Assembly: GCA_020284085.1 (NCBI GenBank)
Contig: JACEVL010000278.1
Span: forward strand, 62,001 to 126,000
DNA from: Aporrectodea caliginosa
Lineage: Eukaryota > Annelida > Clitellata > Crassiclitellata > Lumbricidae
DNA length: 64,000 nucleotides
Direction of reading: 5' to 3'
The translations under genes were made by a program, and so were the position numbers. The notes beneath the pieces are model-generated. The model was not told the DNA's origin. It did no database searches and saw only the letters and a list, made by a program, of their open reading frames with translations. Every line of letters begins with the position of its first letter. Position 1 is the stretch's first letter. This document shows positions 20,485-30,186 of the stretch, piece after piece.

Positions 20485-20968
20485 AAGCTTCAGTCCATTC
20501 TGAACGCTGCCGCCCGCCTCATAGGGGGCATTGCAAAGTTTGACCATATCTCCTATTTTATCCGTGAATCCCTTCACTGGCTCCCCATCCGCCAGCGCAT
20601 CCAATTCAAGGTCTGTTCCCTCATGCGAAGCTGTCTTGCTGGGTCTGCTCTTCACTATCTTAGGGCCTTTTATACCCCAGTATCTTCTCTGCACAGTCGT
20701 TCCTCCCTTCGGTCCTCGGCCCGTGGTTACTTGGTTGTCCCTCGGGTGCGTACTTATACGGCCCAGTCTAGGAATTTCGCTATTGTTGGTCCCACTAGCT
20801 GGAACTGGTTACCTCAGTCCCTCAGGACTGACCTTTTTTTCTATTTCTTTTGACCAGTTGCGCAAGCGCCTGAAAACCTCCCTTTACCAGTGAAGAAACT
20901 GGCTCGGATCGGGAGCGCCTCTGTTTTGAGTGGCGCTATATAAATGCTTGATTACGATTACGATTAGT
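20485..20968 (+). mobile_element. CR1/L2-like LINE 3' end (truncated)
   Basis: Coding text includes LNAAARLIGGIAKFDHISY, FIRESLHWLPIRQRIQFKV, SSLHSRSSLRSSARGYLVVP and NFAIVGPTSWNWLPQSLR, the C-terminal domain of a CR1/L2 ORF2. The tail gggagcgcctctg ... ggcgctatataaatg ends in (gattac)n. Confidence 0.8.
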
Positions 20969-21094
20969 GGATCTGCAATATAGATGGGTAAGTCTACAGT
21001 TGAGAACGAAAAGACATAAACGGCTGAGCAGAAAGAACAGGTACAGGAGGAGCATCAAAGAGATAGTTCGTAAGACAGTTAGGCCTATTATAGG

Positions 21095-21161
21095 AAAATA
21101 TTTTTCTTTGATCATATCTTAAACTATAATAGTTTAAGATATGATCAAAGAAAAATATTTT
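21095..21161. repeat. Perfect 33-bp palindrome with 1-nt centre
   Basis: The arms 21095-21127 and 21129-21161 are exact reverse complements (33/33) around a single A at 21128. No other feature explains it. Confidence 0.9.
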
Positions 21162-21384
21162 TATGACCTTACAGGGTATATGATTTTTTGTATCATGAGG
21201 TTTCAGTTCAGTGCATTATATAGTAATAGGATAATCACAATAATTGTGGCTTGTTTAAGGGCTTTAAAGCAATCCTAAGTTGTATGTGTTTGCTTCCCAG
21301 TGTGAAAAAATGGATTATTAACAATTGTCATGAGACTGGTTTGTTAATTGGTACTACGGTAGTGTTTTGTACATGCTCTTTTAA

Positions 21385-21680
21385 AACATCAGCCGTTTAT
21401 GGAATCAATAACAGCACAATTAATTAACAATCAGTTATTTAAAAAAAATGTTAATCTGCTGATGCCGTCAACAGGACAGCCCTAAAGGATAAAATAATCC
21501 GCTATTGCAGGGCTGCCCCTTTTTCCATATTACATTTACTGATGTCAAGACGATTTTTATGATCATATAGTTAGGCCCTATAGAAAATTCAACTTAAATA
21601 ACAATGTTAGGGTTAAATCATAGCCAAACAACTAAATAACAAAACATTGCAGTACAAGATTTAAAACATGTAGGGCCTAT
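21385..21680 (-). mobile_element. LINE 3' UTR, inverted copy of 17090-17382
   Basis: Reverse-orientation copy of the repeat at 17090-17382, with the same gcagccctgcaatagcgg and agggctgtcctgttgac blocks and small indels. Five-prime truncated; no coding remains. Confidence 0.7.
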
Positions 21681-21699
21681 TACGCCAGCATTATTAGGG

Positions 21700-21832
21700 T
21701 GACCGGCGATATGAGTCCTATGAGAATTCACCGGTAGCCCACCACTCGGTTTGTAAAATTTATGTATTGTCATTTTTGTTTTATTTTGTGGTGAATAAAC
21801 TACTTACTTACTTACTTACTTGTTGAATCTTC
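21700..21832 (+). mobile_element. LINE tail ending in (TTAC)n
   Basis: gtgaataaactacttacttacttactt is a typical LINE 3' end in this window (compare the inverted ttactt tail at 57735). Only the non-coding end is seen. Confidence 0.45.
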
Positions 21833-22886
21833 GCAAGTCTGGGGTAGCAGGACTGACTTTGATATAAACATAGAAAGTGAACAGCTAATAACCAATGATT
21901 AAAAATACCGTGTACTTTGATTAAGGTTTCAAAATTCTATAAAAGGCAATGAAAATGAAACAGATTTTGAAAGTTTCAAATAATTGTTGGTAATTTTAAC
22001 GCGTACATTAAATAAATCTTATATGAAGCATATAAGACATATGAAGTAGACATACAGAATTGCTTCATTTCTGAATCTAGGATTAACAAATGCTAAAATC
22101 TGTAATGAAAAGTTTTATGCGAAACAAATGTGACACTAGGGCTCAAAGCCCGTCGCTTGTCGCTAACTAGATGTTGAGCTAGAAGCTGAAATAGACGAGA
22201 AGGGTCAAAATATAATTATAATATTCTTCAATTCAGCAGTTGCTTATAAATTTGCCTTAGTTTGCAAAGTACTAATCCGATCGTGATGCCGTTTGCTTTA
22301 TTTGATACCACAAAATCGCAAATAGTCCTTTATTGCTCAGCAAAAGTACAGCATAATCAAGTAATGGTTACTGAGGACTTTGATGACACACATATACCGA
22401 AACTTTATTCGATTTTCTCACTTTATACTGATTTTCTCACTTTATACTAATGAAAGAATCAAACGAGCATAACTTCAGTTGGAATAAAATACAGCCCGTA
22501 AAAAACAAAGTTTTTACTATATCCATCTACTATCCTATAATGCGTCTTATGAAGCAGTTACCTCTACAAATATATAGTGCGCGTTCATTTTACGTCATAG
22601 CGTGCGTTTAATCAGGCAGCGCGCCCGTTTTTGTTGCGGCCAATGGCAACGCTGCGTATCGGAAAAGTTGAGTCCCCGATTCGAAAAGTTTAGTCCCCGA
22701 TTCTATAAGCTTGCCTTTTTGGGGAGCTGAAATTTTTATAGAATGAAGTGTCTGCGAGGGCGAGTCTATCTGCCAAGTTTCAGGACGATTGAATGATTGT
22801 AAGTGATCGAATTAGTCGTCGCAAGATTTGACTTTTTAGCCTGTGGCTCAAACATTCAAGATTTCCGTAAGTTAAAGTAGATGGAT
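21833..22886. other. No recognised feature
   Basis: AT-rich sequence. A small direct repeat, ggaaaagttgagtccccgattc / cgaaaagtttagtccccgattc, lies at about 22660-22705. The open frame at 22262-22450 has no family likeness. Confidence 0.3.
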
Positions 22887-22894
22887 AAAAAATG

Positions 22895-23296
22895 GGTACT
22901 TGTCGGTTTTACGACCACCAAAATTCTTCATATATTACTTCATTTTAAATTCTTCATATTCTACGTTATTTTAATTCTATGTTACGTCAGAAGTCAGAAC
23001 TTATCTATTACGTCATAAACCTTAACGTTTCGTCATTAGAAAACATGGACGACACTAACCTAACCCTGACCCTAACCGACTCTCACGGCGCGAAACAACG
23101 AGGCATAACCTCAACGTAACCGATATGGACTATAAAACTTGAAGTCGTGAGGGTCGGTTAGGGTCAGGGTTAGGGTTAGTGTCGTCATTAGAAGACAGAT
23201 ATTAACTGTCGCGAACACATTCCTGTAAGCCTACAGGGGTCTCGTGTAGTTATAATTAAAAGATCTATTTTGGTGGTCGTAAAACCGACAAGTACC
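22895..23296. mobile_element. MITE-1: MULE-like 402-bp non-autonomous element
   Basis: A perfect 30-bp TIR (GGTACTTGTCGGTTTTACG...) lies at 22895-22924 and 23267-23296. The flanking 8-bp repeats are aaaaaatg (22887-22894) and gaaaaatg (23297-23304), one mismatch. The terminal GG and 8-bp TSD match the MULE elements in this window. Inside is a second 40-bp inverted repeat containing telomere-like TTAGGG units. Confidence 0.8.
23048..23186. repeat. Telomere-like nested inverted repeat inside MITE-1
   Basis: The left arm 23048-23087 (gacgacactaacctaaccct...) and right arm 23146-23186 (...agggttagtgtcgtc) are near-perfect reverse complements. They contain ccctaa/ttaggg units. Confidence 0.8.
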
Positions 23297-23304
23297 GAAA
23301 AATG

Positions 23305-23709
23305 GGTATCCGGACAATTCCCCGGACATTTCCCCGGACATTCCCCCAACAGTAAGTAGGTAACTCTACCATTGACAATGATAACTGTTATTAATCCAAC
23401 TCCTGTTGAAGCAAAGACCTTCTTTCATCAATCCAACTTCCATTTAAGCAAAAAAATTCTTTCATCAATTCAATTTCTATTTAAACACAGAATTTTCTTC
23501 ATAAATCCAGCTTCTATTTAAGAATTTAATTTTTTCGTCAATCCAACTTCTTTTTAACCATAGAATTTGTTTCATCAATCCAGCTTCTATTTAAGAAAAA
23601 TAATTTCTTTCATCAATCCAACTTCTACTGAAGTAGAGAATTATTTTCATCAGTCCAACTTCGGGGAAACGTCCGGGGAAATGTCCGGGGAGGAAATGTC
23701 CTAGACCCC
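23305..23709. mobile_element. MITE-2: MULE-like 405-bp element related to MULE-2
   Basis: The left end GGTATCCGGACAATTCCCCG and right end (reverse complement GGGGTCTAGGACATTTCC) lead into CCCCGGACATTT repeats. An exact 8-bp TSD, gaaaaatg, lies at 23297-23304 and 23710-23717. The left end closely matches the MULE-2 right end (GGTATGCGGACAATTCATCC), so it is probably mobilised by that transposase. The interior is a tandem array of a unit of about 40 bp (catcaatccaacttctattt). Confidence 0.75.
23390..23660 (+). repeat. Tandem array, about 40-bp unit (catcaatccaacttct...)
   Basis: At least six degenerate copies of ttcatcaatccaacttctatttaag-like units. The same unit occurs at 23900-24110 and, in both orientations, at 30755-31050. 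Confidence 0.75.
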
Positions 23710-24147
23710 GAAAAATGATATGTGCATTGCGTGCGGGTTCCGCGACAACTCGTCGAACGACATTTCGTATAACGACACTTCGTCTACTACAATTCGTCTA
23801 ACGACTTTCGTCTACTAGTGTATCTGTATCCATTACGGCTAATCAACAGAGGCCGCTTTCTCATAGTTTCGCTAAAACGTGCTATATATTCTCAGGAATC
23901 TAGCTTCTAATTACTGACAAGATTATTTTCATCAATCCAGCTTCTGTTGAATGGAAACCTAGTTTCATCCATGCATCCAGGTTGATTTCCAGCTTATTTT
24001 TACGTGAAAAATTATTTCGATCAATTCAGCTTCTATTTCAACACAGGAATGTTTTCGTCAATCCCACTTCCATTTCTGGAAACAGTTTTTTCATCAATCC
24101 AGCTTCCATTTTAAAGTGACAATATCAAATAACGGTTTGGTGACTAT

Positions 24148-24362
24148 TCATCCCCGGAGAATTCATCTCCGGACGATTCATCCTGGACGATTCATCCCCG
24201 GACAATTCATCCCCGGACGATTCATCCCCGGACAATTCATCCCCGGACGATTCATCCTGGACCATTCATCCCCGGACTGTTCATCCTGGACGATTCATCC
24301 TGGACGATTCATCCTGGACCATTCATCCCGGACGATTCATCCCGGACGATTCATCCTGGACA
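24148..24362. repeat. MULE-2 left terminal array
   Basis: About 15 tandem copies of a 14-bp unit (ggacgattcatcct / ggacaattcatcccc). Inverted counterpart at 26855-27118. Confidence 0.88.
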
Positions 24363-24823
24363 GTATTCTATGATTGTGGTTAGTAAGTGAATTATGAAGC
24401 TTTAACGCACCTTTCATGGTATGGTCATGGTATAAATAGGTTACTTCATGATTTTTTCGTTTTAGTACATTAAGTACCAAACTCGTTCTATTTTCAAATG
24501 AATTGTACTCGTGGATTCCACACTCGTAGAATTCATAAGAAAATAGAACTCGTGTGGTATTTCCGGTGTAAATACGACAGAAATCATGAAGTAACCAATA
24601 CTTAGTTGTAAAACATTTACAAGGTTCGCCATTACACCACACATTTCATCTTACTTACTGAAATAATGACTCTTAGGTCAAAAAACATGACGTCACCAAA
24701 GTATGGGTTCAGTGTGAAGTGCGCAGGTTTTTCGAATCAGAAACGTTTCAATATCAAGAAATAAATAGGCTTATTTCTTAGTTAACGGAAAACATTGAAT
24801 AAGAAACAATAAAATAATACGTT

Positions 24824-26242
24824 ATGACGACGGTAAACTTTGGAACATCGAAACGTGGAAAGCGAACGGTGATACATCGAAACTACGAATACTGGAGAAA
24901 AGGAGAGAACGCACAAGGACAAACACAATGGCGCTGTTGCAAACACCAGGTTTTCAACTGCAAAGCACGACTGCTAACAGATGCAAACAACGTTGTGATC
25001 GGAGATCAGTCACCAGACCACACCCACAGCGGTAATGTCTCAACAGCACTTGCACGGGCCGCTATCGCAGACATGAAGAAGAAAATGACAGAAACTATAG
25101 CAACACCAAGTTCGTCTTCCGGTGCGGTCATGGTTGATCTGGGTCCACATGTGTTGATGGCCTTGCCCAAGAAAACTTCTCTCAACCGTGTTCTGCGTCG
25201 TCATCGTCAAGTTGTATTGTCAAGCGGTGATAACCAGCAGACCTTACCACCAACACCAACTAATCTCAGCTTTCATTTCCCATCGAAATTTATCAATTTC
25301 CTATTATTTGATTCTGGATCGGGAGATGATCGGCTTATCATCTTGGGCGATAGAATGCTTCTTGGTGGTCTAGCCAGATCCGACATCTGGTTGGCTGATG
25401 GCACTTTCAAGGTGGTACCCTCCATCTTTTTCCAGATGTACAGTATACATTTCCAGTTCATGAACGGAATTAATCCTGCCGCAGTATTTTGTCTATTGCC
25501 GAACAAGACCCGAGCAACCTACGACCGTCTTATAACGGAATTGAAGAATCTGATGCCAAGTGCTGCACCAAAAACGATTTTAACCGATTTCGAGTCAGCG
25601 GCAATGGGAGCATTTTCCCATGCATTTCCCGGAGCTTCCATAACCGGATGTTACTTTCATCTCAACCAGAGTGTCCTTCGCAAGGTGAATGAATTGGGTA
25701 TGAAGAACGATTACGAAACTGACGATGTGCTACGTGGAAGTGTTCGATGTTTATCAGCACTCGCACATGTACCGGTTGATGATGTTGCTGAATCATTCGA
25801 CTTGCTAGCTGAAGACATGCCAGAACATGACAGAATGAACGAACTTCTATCCTACTTCGAACACACCTACATTAGAGGTCGACGACTCCGAGGCAGAGGC
25901 CACAATTATGGCCCAGCCATGTTTCCAATCCCGATGTGGAATCAGTACGAATCAGCTGGAGATGGTATAGCACGTACCACAAACATAGTGGAAGGCTGGC
26001 ATCATGGCATACAATCACTGTTCATGTGCACTCACCCTTCACTATGGTTGATGATTGAAGGGCTGGAGAAAGATAGTCAAAAGCAGAAGGCAGCATTCAT
26101 GCAAGCAACTACTGGTGCCCAGGAAATTGGTGTGAAGAAATACCGCGACTTGGTCGAAAGAGTTAGACGTGCTGTTGGTGGATACGGAGAAACAAATGTG
26201 TTATTGTACCTTCGTGCAATTGCGCATTTGTCGCACAATTAA
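24824..26242 (+). CDS. MULE-2 transposase (FLYWCH + MULE DDE), intact, 472 aa
   Basis: Complete frame from ATG to TAA, followed about 33 bp later by AATAAA (near 26275). An N-terminal FLYWCH-type zinc finger covers residues about 20-70 (W36, Cys38/39, Cys46, His66, His68). The Mutator-type transposase core has the first Asp at about 192 (IWLADGTFKV), the second at about 255 (TILTDFESAA), a Cys/His pair 276/279 (GCYFHLNQS) and Glu at about 390 (TTNIVEGWHHG). Length and order fit animal MULE transposases. It acts on the element's own array-type termini as a cut-and-paste DDE enzyme; this is family knowledge. No inactivating change was seen. The MULE-1 protein is a clear homologue but diverged, so the two elements are different families. 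Confidence 0.9.
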   Translation: MTTVNFGTSKRGKRTVIHRNYEYWRKGENAQGQTQWRCCKHQVFNCKARLLTDANNVVIGDQSPDHTHSGNVSTALARAAIADMKKKMTETIATPSSSSGAVMVDLGPHVLMALPKKTSLNRVLRRHRQVVLSSGDNQQTLPPTPTNLSFHFPSKFINFLLFDSGSGDDRLIILGDRMLLGGLARSDIWLADGTFKVVPSIFFQMYSIHFQFMNGINPAAVFCLLPNKTRATYDRLITELKNLMPSAAPKTILTDFESAAMGAFSHAFPGASITGCYFHLNQSVLRKVNELGMKNDYETDDVLRGSVRCLSALAHVPVDDVAESFDLLAEDMPEHDRMNELLSYFEHTYIRGRRLRGRGHNYGPAMFPIPMWNQYESAGDGIARTTNIVEGWHHGIQSLFMCTHPSLWLMIEGLEKDSQKQKAAFMQATTGAQEIGVKKYRDLVERVRRAVGGYGETNVLLYLRAIAHLSHN

Positions 26243-26259
26243 AACTGTTACTACTGTAA

Positions 26260-26538
26260 CTACATCTTATTATTAATAAATCGAAACTTAGTTGTAAACC
26301 AATTAGTAAAATAAATCATCGTGACTTTCGTGGTGGCTATGTGCTTTGTCGACATTATGAGTTTTGGAAGCCGAATACATGTCATCGTGGGGAGAATTGT
26401 CTTTTTGCCCATAACTATGAGGAACAACACCTTTGGACTCTGGAAAAAGATGGTTGCTTTGACATTGATGAATTCATTGGTCAAAATCGTTCTCAGAGTG
26501 CGGCACCACTGTTCTCTGATTATGGAATGCTGGAGTAA
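26260..26538 (+). CDS. CCCH zinc-finger ORF inside MULE-2 (captured fragment or second gene)
   Basis: Open for 93 codons on the same strand, 17 bp after the transposase stop but in another frame, with no ATG ahead of the finger. It contains LCRHYEFWKPNTCHRGENC followed by LFAH: a C-X10-C-X5-C-X3-H zinc finger. EEQHLWTLEKDGCF follows and then a stop at 26536-26538, with AATAAA close behind (about 26563). The finger plus the W-x-x-E tail recalls RNA-binding CCCH fingers of the ZC3H7/HELZ kind (recognition uncertain). MULE-1 lacks it. Host-fragment capture (Pack-MULE style) is the simplest explanation. Alternatively it is an exon of a spliced transposon gene. Confidence 0.6.
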   Translation, partial: LHLIINKSKLSCKPISKINHRDFRGGYVLCRHYEFWKPNTCHRGENCLFAHNYEEQHLWTLEKDGCFDIDEFIGQNRSQSAAPLFSDYGMLE

Positions 26539-26854
26539 AACTTTGTCACAACTTAAAGTTAAATAAAATAATAGAAATTATTGAAATGCAACATTTGTTT
26601 TATTTCATTTGATAATGTGTATTAATACAAGGATATTTCTGTTACAGAAATGTAACAAGACCGATAGTACTATAACTTCACAGTCATTAACTGTTACAGT
26701 AAATTCTTCGCTTTTCAGTGAACTAGTCCCTTCCCTACACCATCAGGACCTCTACACCTACTACTGCTGATAAATTTCAAATAGATGCTTCTTCATTAAT
26801 TTCAATTCTTTCCGTTGCTTTACTTTATATCGTAATTTCTATTTCATTTGATTG

Positions 26855-27118
26855 AATGGTCCGGGATGAATGGTCCAGGATGAATGGTCCAGGATGAATG
26901 GTCCAGGATGAATCGTCCAGGATGAATGGTCCGGGATGAATGGTCCAGGATGAATCGTCCAGTGATGAATGGTCCAGGATGAATCGTCCAGGATGAATGG
27001 TCCAGGATGAATGGTCCAGGATGAATGGTCCAGGATGAATGGTCCAGGATGAATCGTCCGGGGATCAATAGTCCGGGGATGAATCGTCCGGGATGAATCG
27101 TCCGGGGATGAATTGTCC
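26855..27118. repeat. MULE-2 right terminal array
   Basis: Tandem aatggtccaggatg / aatcgtccaggatg 14-bp units, the inverted counterpart of 24148-24362. Long frames across it are repeats, not genes. Confidence 0.88.
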
Positions 27119-27390
27119 GCATACCCAAATAACTTAGTAGACGAAATGTCGTTCGACGAATTGTCGCTCGACGAAGTGTCGTAGACGAAATGTCGTTCGA
27201 CGAGTTGTCGTGACACCTTGCGTAAGAAGTAGTTTGAAGCAGAGCAACTGTAGAATATGACTAAATAAAAAAGTCAGAAACCGACATGTGACGGGGTTTG
27301 ACATCCTGTGTCACAAATATGAAATATAATAGTTCAAATTAGAAACTAGGATAAACAAATGTTATATGAAATAGGTCAGAAATGTAGCAT

Positions 27391-28793
27391 CTATTTAAAC
27401 TGTCTGTAATTGCCCTTTACAAATGCTGTTTGAAAAGCATTGACTGATGTGTAATACGAGCCAAGTGGGAGTTCCTGTAGCAGTTTAAATTCTCCAAACA
27501 TAGATCTAAAGCGTAAAAGTCTTTCCTCGACGTGACCATACCAACGAAGTATTTCCGATTTGCTAGGCCCATTTACCGCATCTGATGGCTTATGCTGTAT
27601 AGCACCATCAAGAGCCATAGTATCCAGTTCAAAGCTTCTATTTTGAATTAGATATACTGATGATAAAGAGGACAAGATATCACTTGGGACTTTAAAATGA
27701 GTCAGAAACAAACTCTCTCTGTACTTATTTTCGAAAACAGAATCGAAGTGTCTTATTTTTATCCAGTTAAGAAGGGAGCAGAAGTTCTTCCCGCAGTGAA
27801 ATTTTGGTAGAATAACCGACCGATTGAGTAACGCGCCAATCATTAGAGCATTTTGCAACGCCTTCTTTTCTGTGCTCCAGACGGTTGCTTCTGATCCTTT
27901 ATCAGTCGAGGGTTTAAATAGCGGATTTTCATAGCTGATATACTTCGTTGTACTACTTGAGTAGTAACCATTTTCGTCGTAGGTCCATTGTAACATTTCC
28001 TTAAATCTATATATTTTCGCTTCAATACTAGCGATCCAATTGTTGTGAATCACTACTGCTGGTGTTTTATTTAAAGATGGGTCATCACCAAAATGTCGGC
28101 CGGGATCCTCATAAAAGCGTTTTCCACAATAATATTTTTCCTCTGATAAATGCACTATTTTCAACCTTTCTTTCAATTTTTCAATGCCGTCATTAAAAGC
28201 CACCTTGAAATTTCTGTCTTTTGTTTCCGCTGTCTTTTTCATATCTCTATATAACTCAATAGTTGAGTTAGTGCTTCGTATAAAAAGGAAATCAGCATTA
28301 TAAACACCGCTGTCCCACATAATTGCGACATCACACGATCCATTCAGGCATGGGAGATCGAGAAATGGATTTCGGATAAAAATCATATCGACGTCTGCAT
28401 GTAGGACATTGTATCCCAGTTCCAACGCCTCAAGTATCATGTATGTCCTAATGTTCATCTTTCTAACAAAATCTTTTGTTCCAAACGTTGATCTTTTATC
28501 AGATGCAGAATATGAACCGTAAGGAAAACAATGGATCCCTTTTGCATTCAGAAGCTTACACATTCTTGCGTTTGTAGACAGGAATAAGTAAGTCTGAATT
28601 CTGTGTTTCAAAAGTGACGACTCGTAAAAATTAATGGTCATTTCATAGGCACTTGTATCGATAAGCGCCGCTAACAGTATGGTTTTATTTTGTGATGCTT
28701 GACATTCCAAAGCAGTGTGTAAAGACGAGTTCCTGTTAAAACTGTGCGAGTTGGTGACACAATTGGCGAAACTGTGCTGATCGCTAACTTTGT
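27391..28793 (-). CDS. PF03407-type nucleotide-diphospho-sugar transferase, terminal exon
   Basis: A single large minus-strand exon. Its acceptor ctgtttttattttag ends at 28794; the stop is at 27391-27393. The frame is open throughout (about 467 codons). There is no ATG at the head of the frame, so upstream exons, presumably with the signal-anchor, are missing from view. The core reads KTILLAALIDTSAYEMTINF, then the DxD motif in NVLHADVDMIFIRNPFLDLP, then SCDVAIMWDSGVYNADFLFI, the pattern of PF03407 glycosyltransferases of the Golgi. The C-terminal part (QNALMIGALLNRSVILPKFH ... KYRESLFLTHFKVP) matches the extra domain of invertebrate members. Donor and acceptor sugars are unknown. A hAT-like element lies in the preceding intron. 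No frameshift seen; looks functional. Confidence 0.82.
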
Positions 28794-28946
28794 CTAAAAT
28801 AAAAACAGCATTATATTGTTGCGAAACTTCAACCGATGTTTAACACTTTCATGCCACAGCCTCAGAGAAATGCTCACCCCTCACAGCGGTTGTTCACGCA
28901 AACTTTGAAACGGCACGAGATATTCGAAATTTCTTAGACGACTTCC

Positions 28947-30178
28947 CAGGGCCGTAGCAAGCTATAATTGCGCGCTGTGCCAAGGGTAAATCTAGCGCCC
29001 CACCCCTCAAAGATCAACTTAGCCAGTAACGACGAAATTTGTTATCTCGAATAGTATAAGGCTTTGTCTTTTAAAGAAAATAAAAACGAAGTTTCTGTGC
29101 TTCTATTAGCGTTTCATTTTAGTCACTTCAGATTTATTTCGCTGTTGAAGGGACTTTGAGGACAGAGAGGTTCGGGTAAGTTACACGAGGAAAGGATTCT
29201 ACTTCCCTCAGGTTAGATTCCCCACCGTAAGCCATGGGTGTCCCATCGTGCAATCAACACGGGGTTTGTGAAGCAGGCGTTCACCCCTACGGGGCCTCTA
29301 CAATGACTTCTATAGCGCCACTAGTCGCTATGTCTGTCAGCTCTTCAGATACTAGGCCGAGCTTAGAGCCTACGACCGGCTTTGGTGGCGACAGAAAAGT
29401 GTCCGCTCTGATTGGACTCCTCGTCCCAACACCAGTACGTTCATTATCGGTTCACTCCCTGTTTTAGCACATACTATACTCCTTAGAACTTCTGCCTGTT
29501 CTTGCTGCTGTAGGCCTATAACTTTATGGATTAAATCATCTAGCTCTGAATTAGCTGGCACTGACAACTCAACATCCGCCATTTCGCTAGTTCTGATTAG
29601 GCCTATAGTTTAATTAAAAGAAATTTACGGGAGATACCGCGGATGCCGGTAGCGGTTTCCGCATCCAATAACGCGAAAATTATATTTACAGGCTATCAGT
29701 CCATCTCATTAAGTTAGCTGTCTTTTCCAAAATGACAGTTTCATCGGGATCGAATTAGCTAATGTCCATTCACAAGCAATGTATTTTTCAGTAAGCAGGG
29801 ATGGTACATGCAAAATCAGCTAAGAGCCTCTTCTTAGTGCCTAGCCTCGTTTATAGGCTAATATACGTGTCTAAAAAACCGCGTTCATTCGCTCGCTTTT
29901 CCACCAATCACAGCGCAGTATCGCAAGCGCCCTTTTCCCTGCGTAAATATCCACCAGTCGCGGCAGTTCACTCCTTTTGGCTTCTGTGCTAATAGCCTAT
30001 TGGTCTATGCCAGATTTGTTAAATTGGTATTATTTAATTTTATTACATTTATTTCATTTATAATCTATATTTCCTATTTCAAGATCAAGTAATTACTAAT
30101 TAAATAATTCCGCCTCAAAATTTGCGCCCCCTCTTGAGTTGCGCCCTGTGCCGTGGCACATGCCTCGCTACGGCCCTG
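28947..30178. mobile_element. hAT-like element, 1232 bp, in glycosyltransferase intron
   Basis: The ends CAGGGCCGTAGCAAGC and (reverse complement) CAGGGCCGTAGCGAGGC form the TIR. An exact 8-bp TSD, cgacttcc, lies at 28939-28946 and 30179-30186. No transposase. The interior holds a short minus-strand frame at 29370-29582 (MADVELSVPANSELDDLIHK) and a GC-richer stretch at 29880-29980 with ccaatca (CCAAT-box-like). These may be captured host sequence. Confidence 0.85.
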
Positions 30179-30186
30179 CGACTTCC

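Larger units (their letters stand above)
24134..27125 (+). mobile_element. MULE-2: apparently intact Mutator-like element
   Basis: The ends GGTTTGGTGACTATTCATCC and (reverse complement) GGTATGCGGACAATTCATCC continue into tandem GGACGATTCATCCT-type arrays (left about 24148-24362, right about 26855-27118, inverted). An exact 8-bp TSD, caaataac, lies at 24126-24133 and 27126-27133. It encodes a complete transposase and a second small ORF with a CCCH finger. It is the best candidate for a live transposon in the window. Confidence 0.87.
23736..27217. mobile_element. Outer MULE-like element disrupted by MULE-2
   Basis: The left end GGTTCCGCGACAACTCGTCG and right end (reverse complement GGTGTCACGACAACTCGTCG) run into inverted arrays of cgaacgacatttcgtcta units (23736-23816 and 27136-27217). 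The flanks ttgcgtgcg (23727-23735) and ttgcgtaag (27218-27226) agree at 7 of 9. MULE-2 sits inside it, flanked by its own TSD. The remaining interior (23820-24125) is the 40-bp satellite, so this was a non-autonomous element. Confidence 0.7.

Noticed and set aside
24116..24373. Open frame over the MULE-2 left array (and 26839-27216 over the right)
   Set aside because: Pure translation of the 14-bp terminal repeat; present in mirrored form at both ends.
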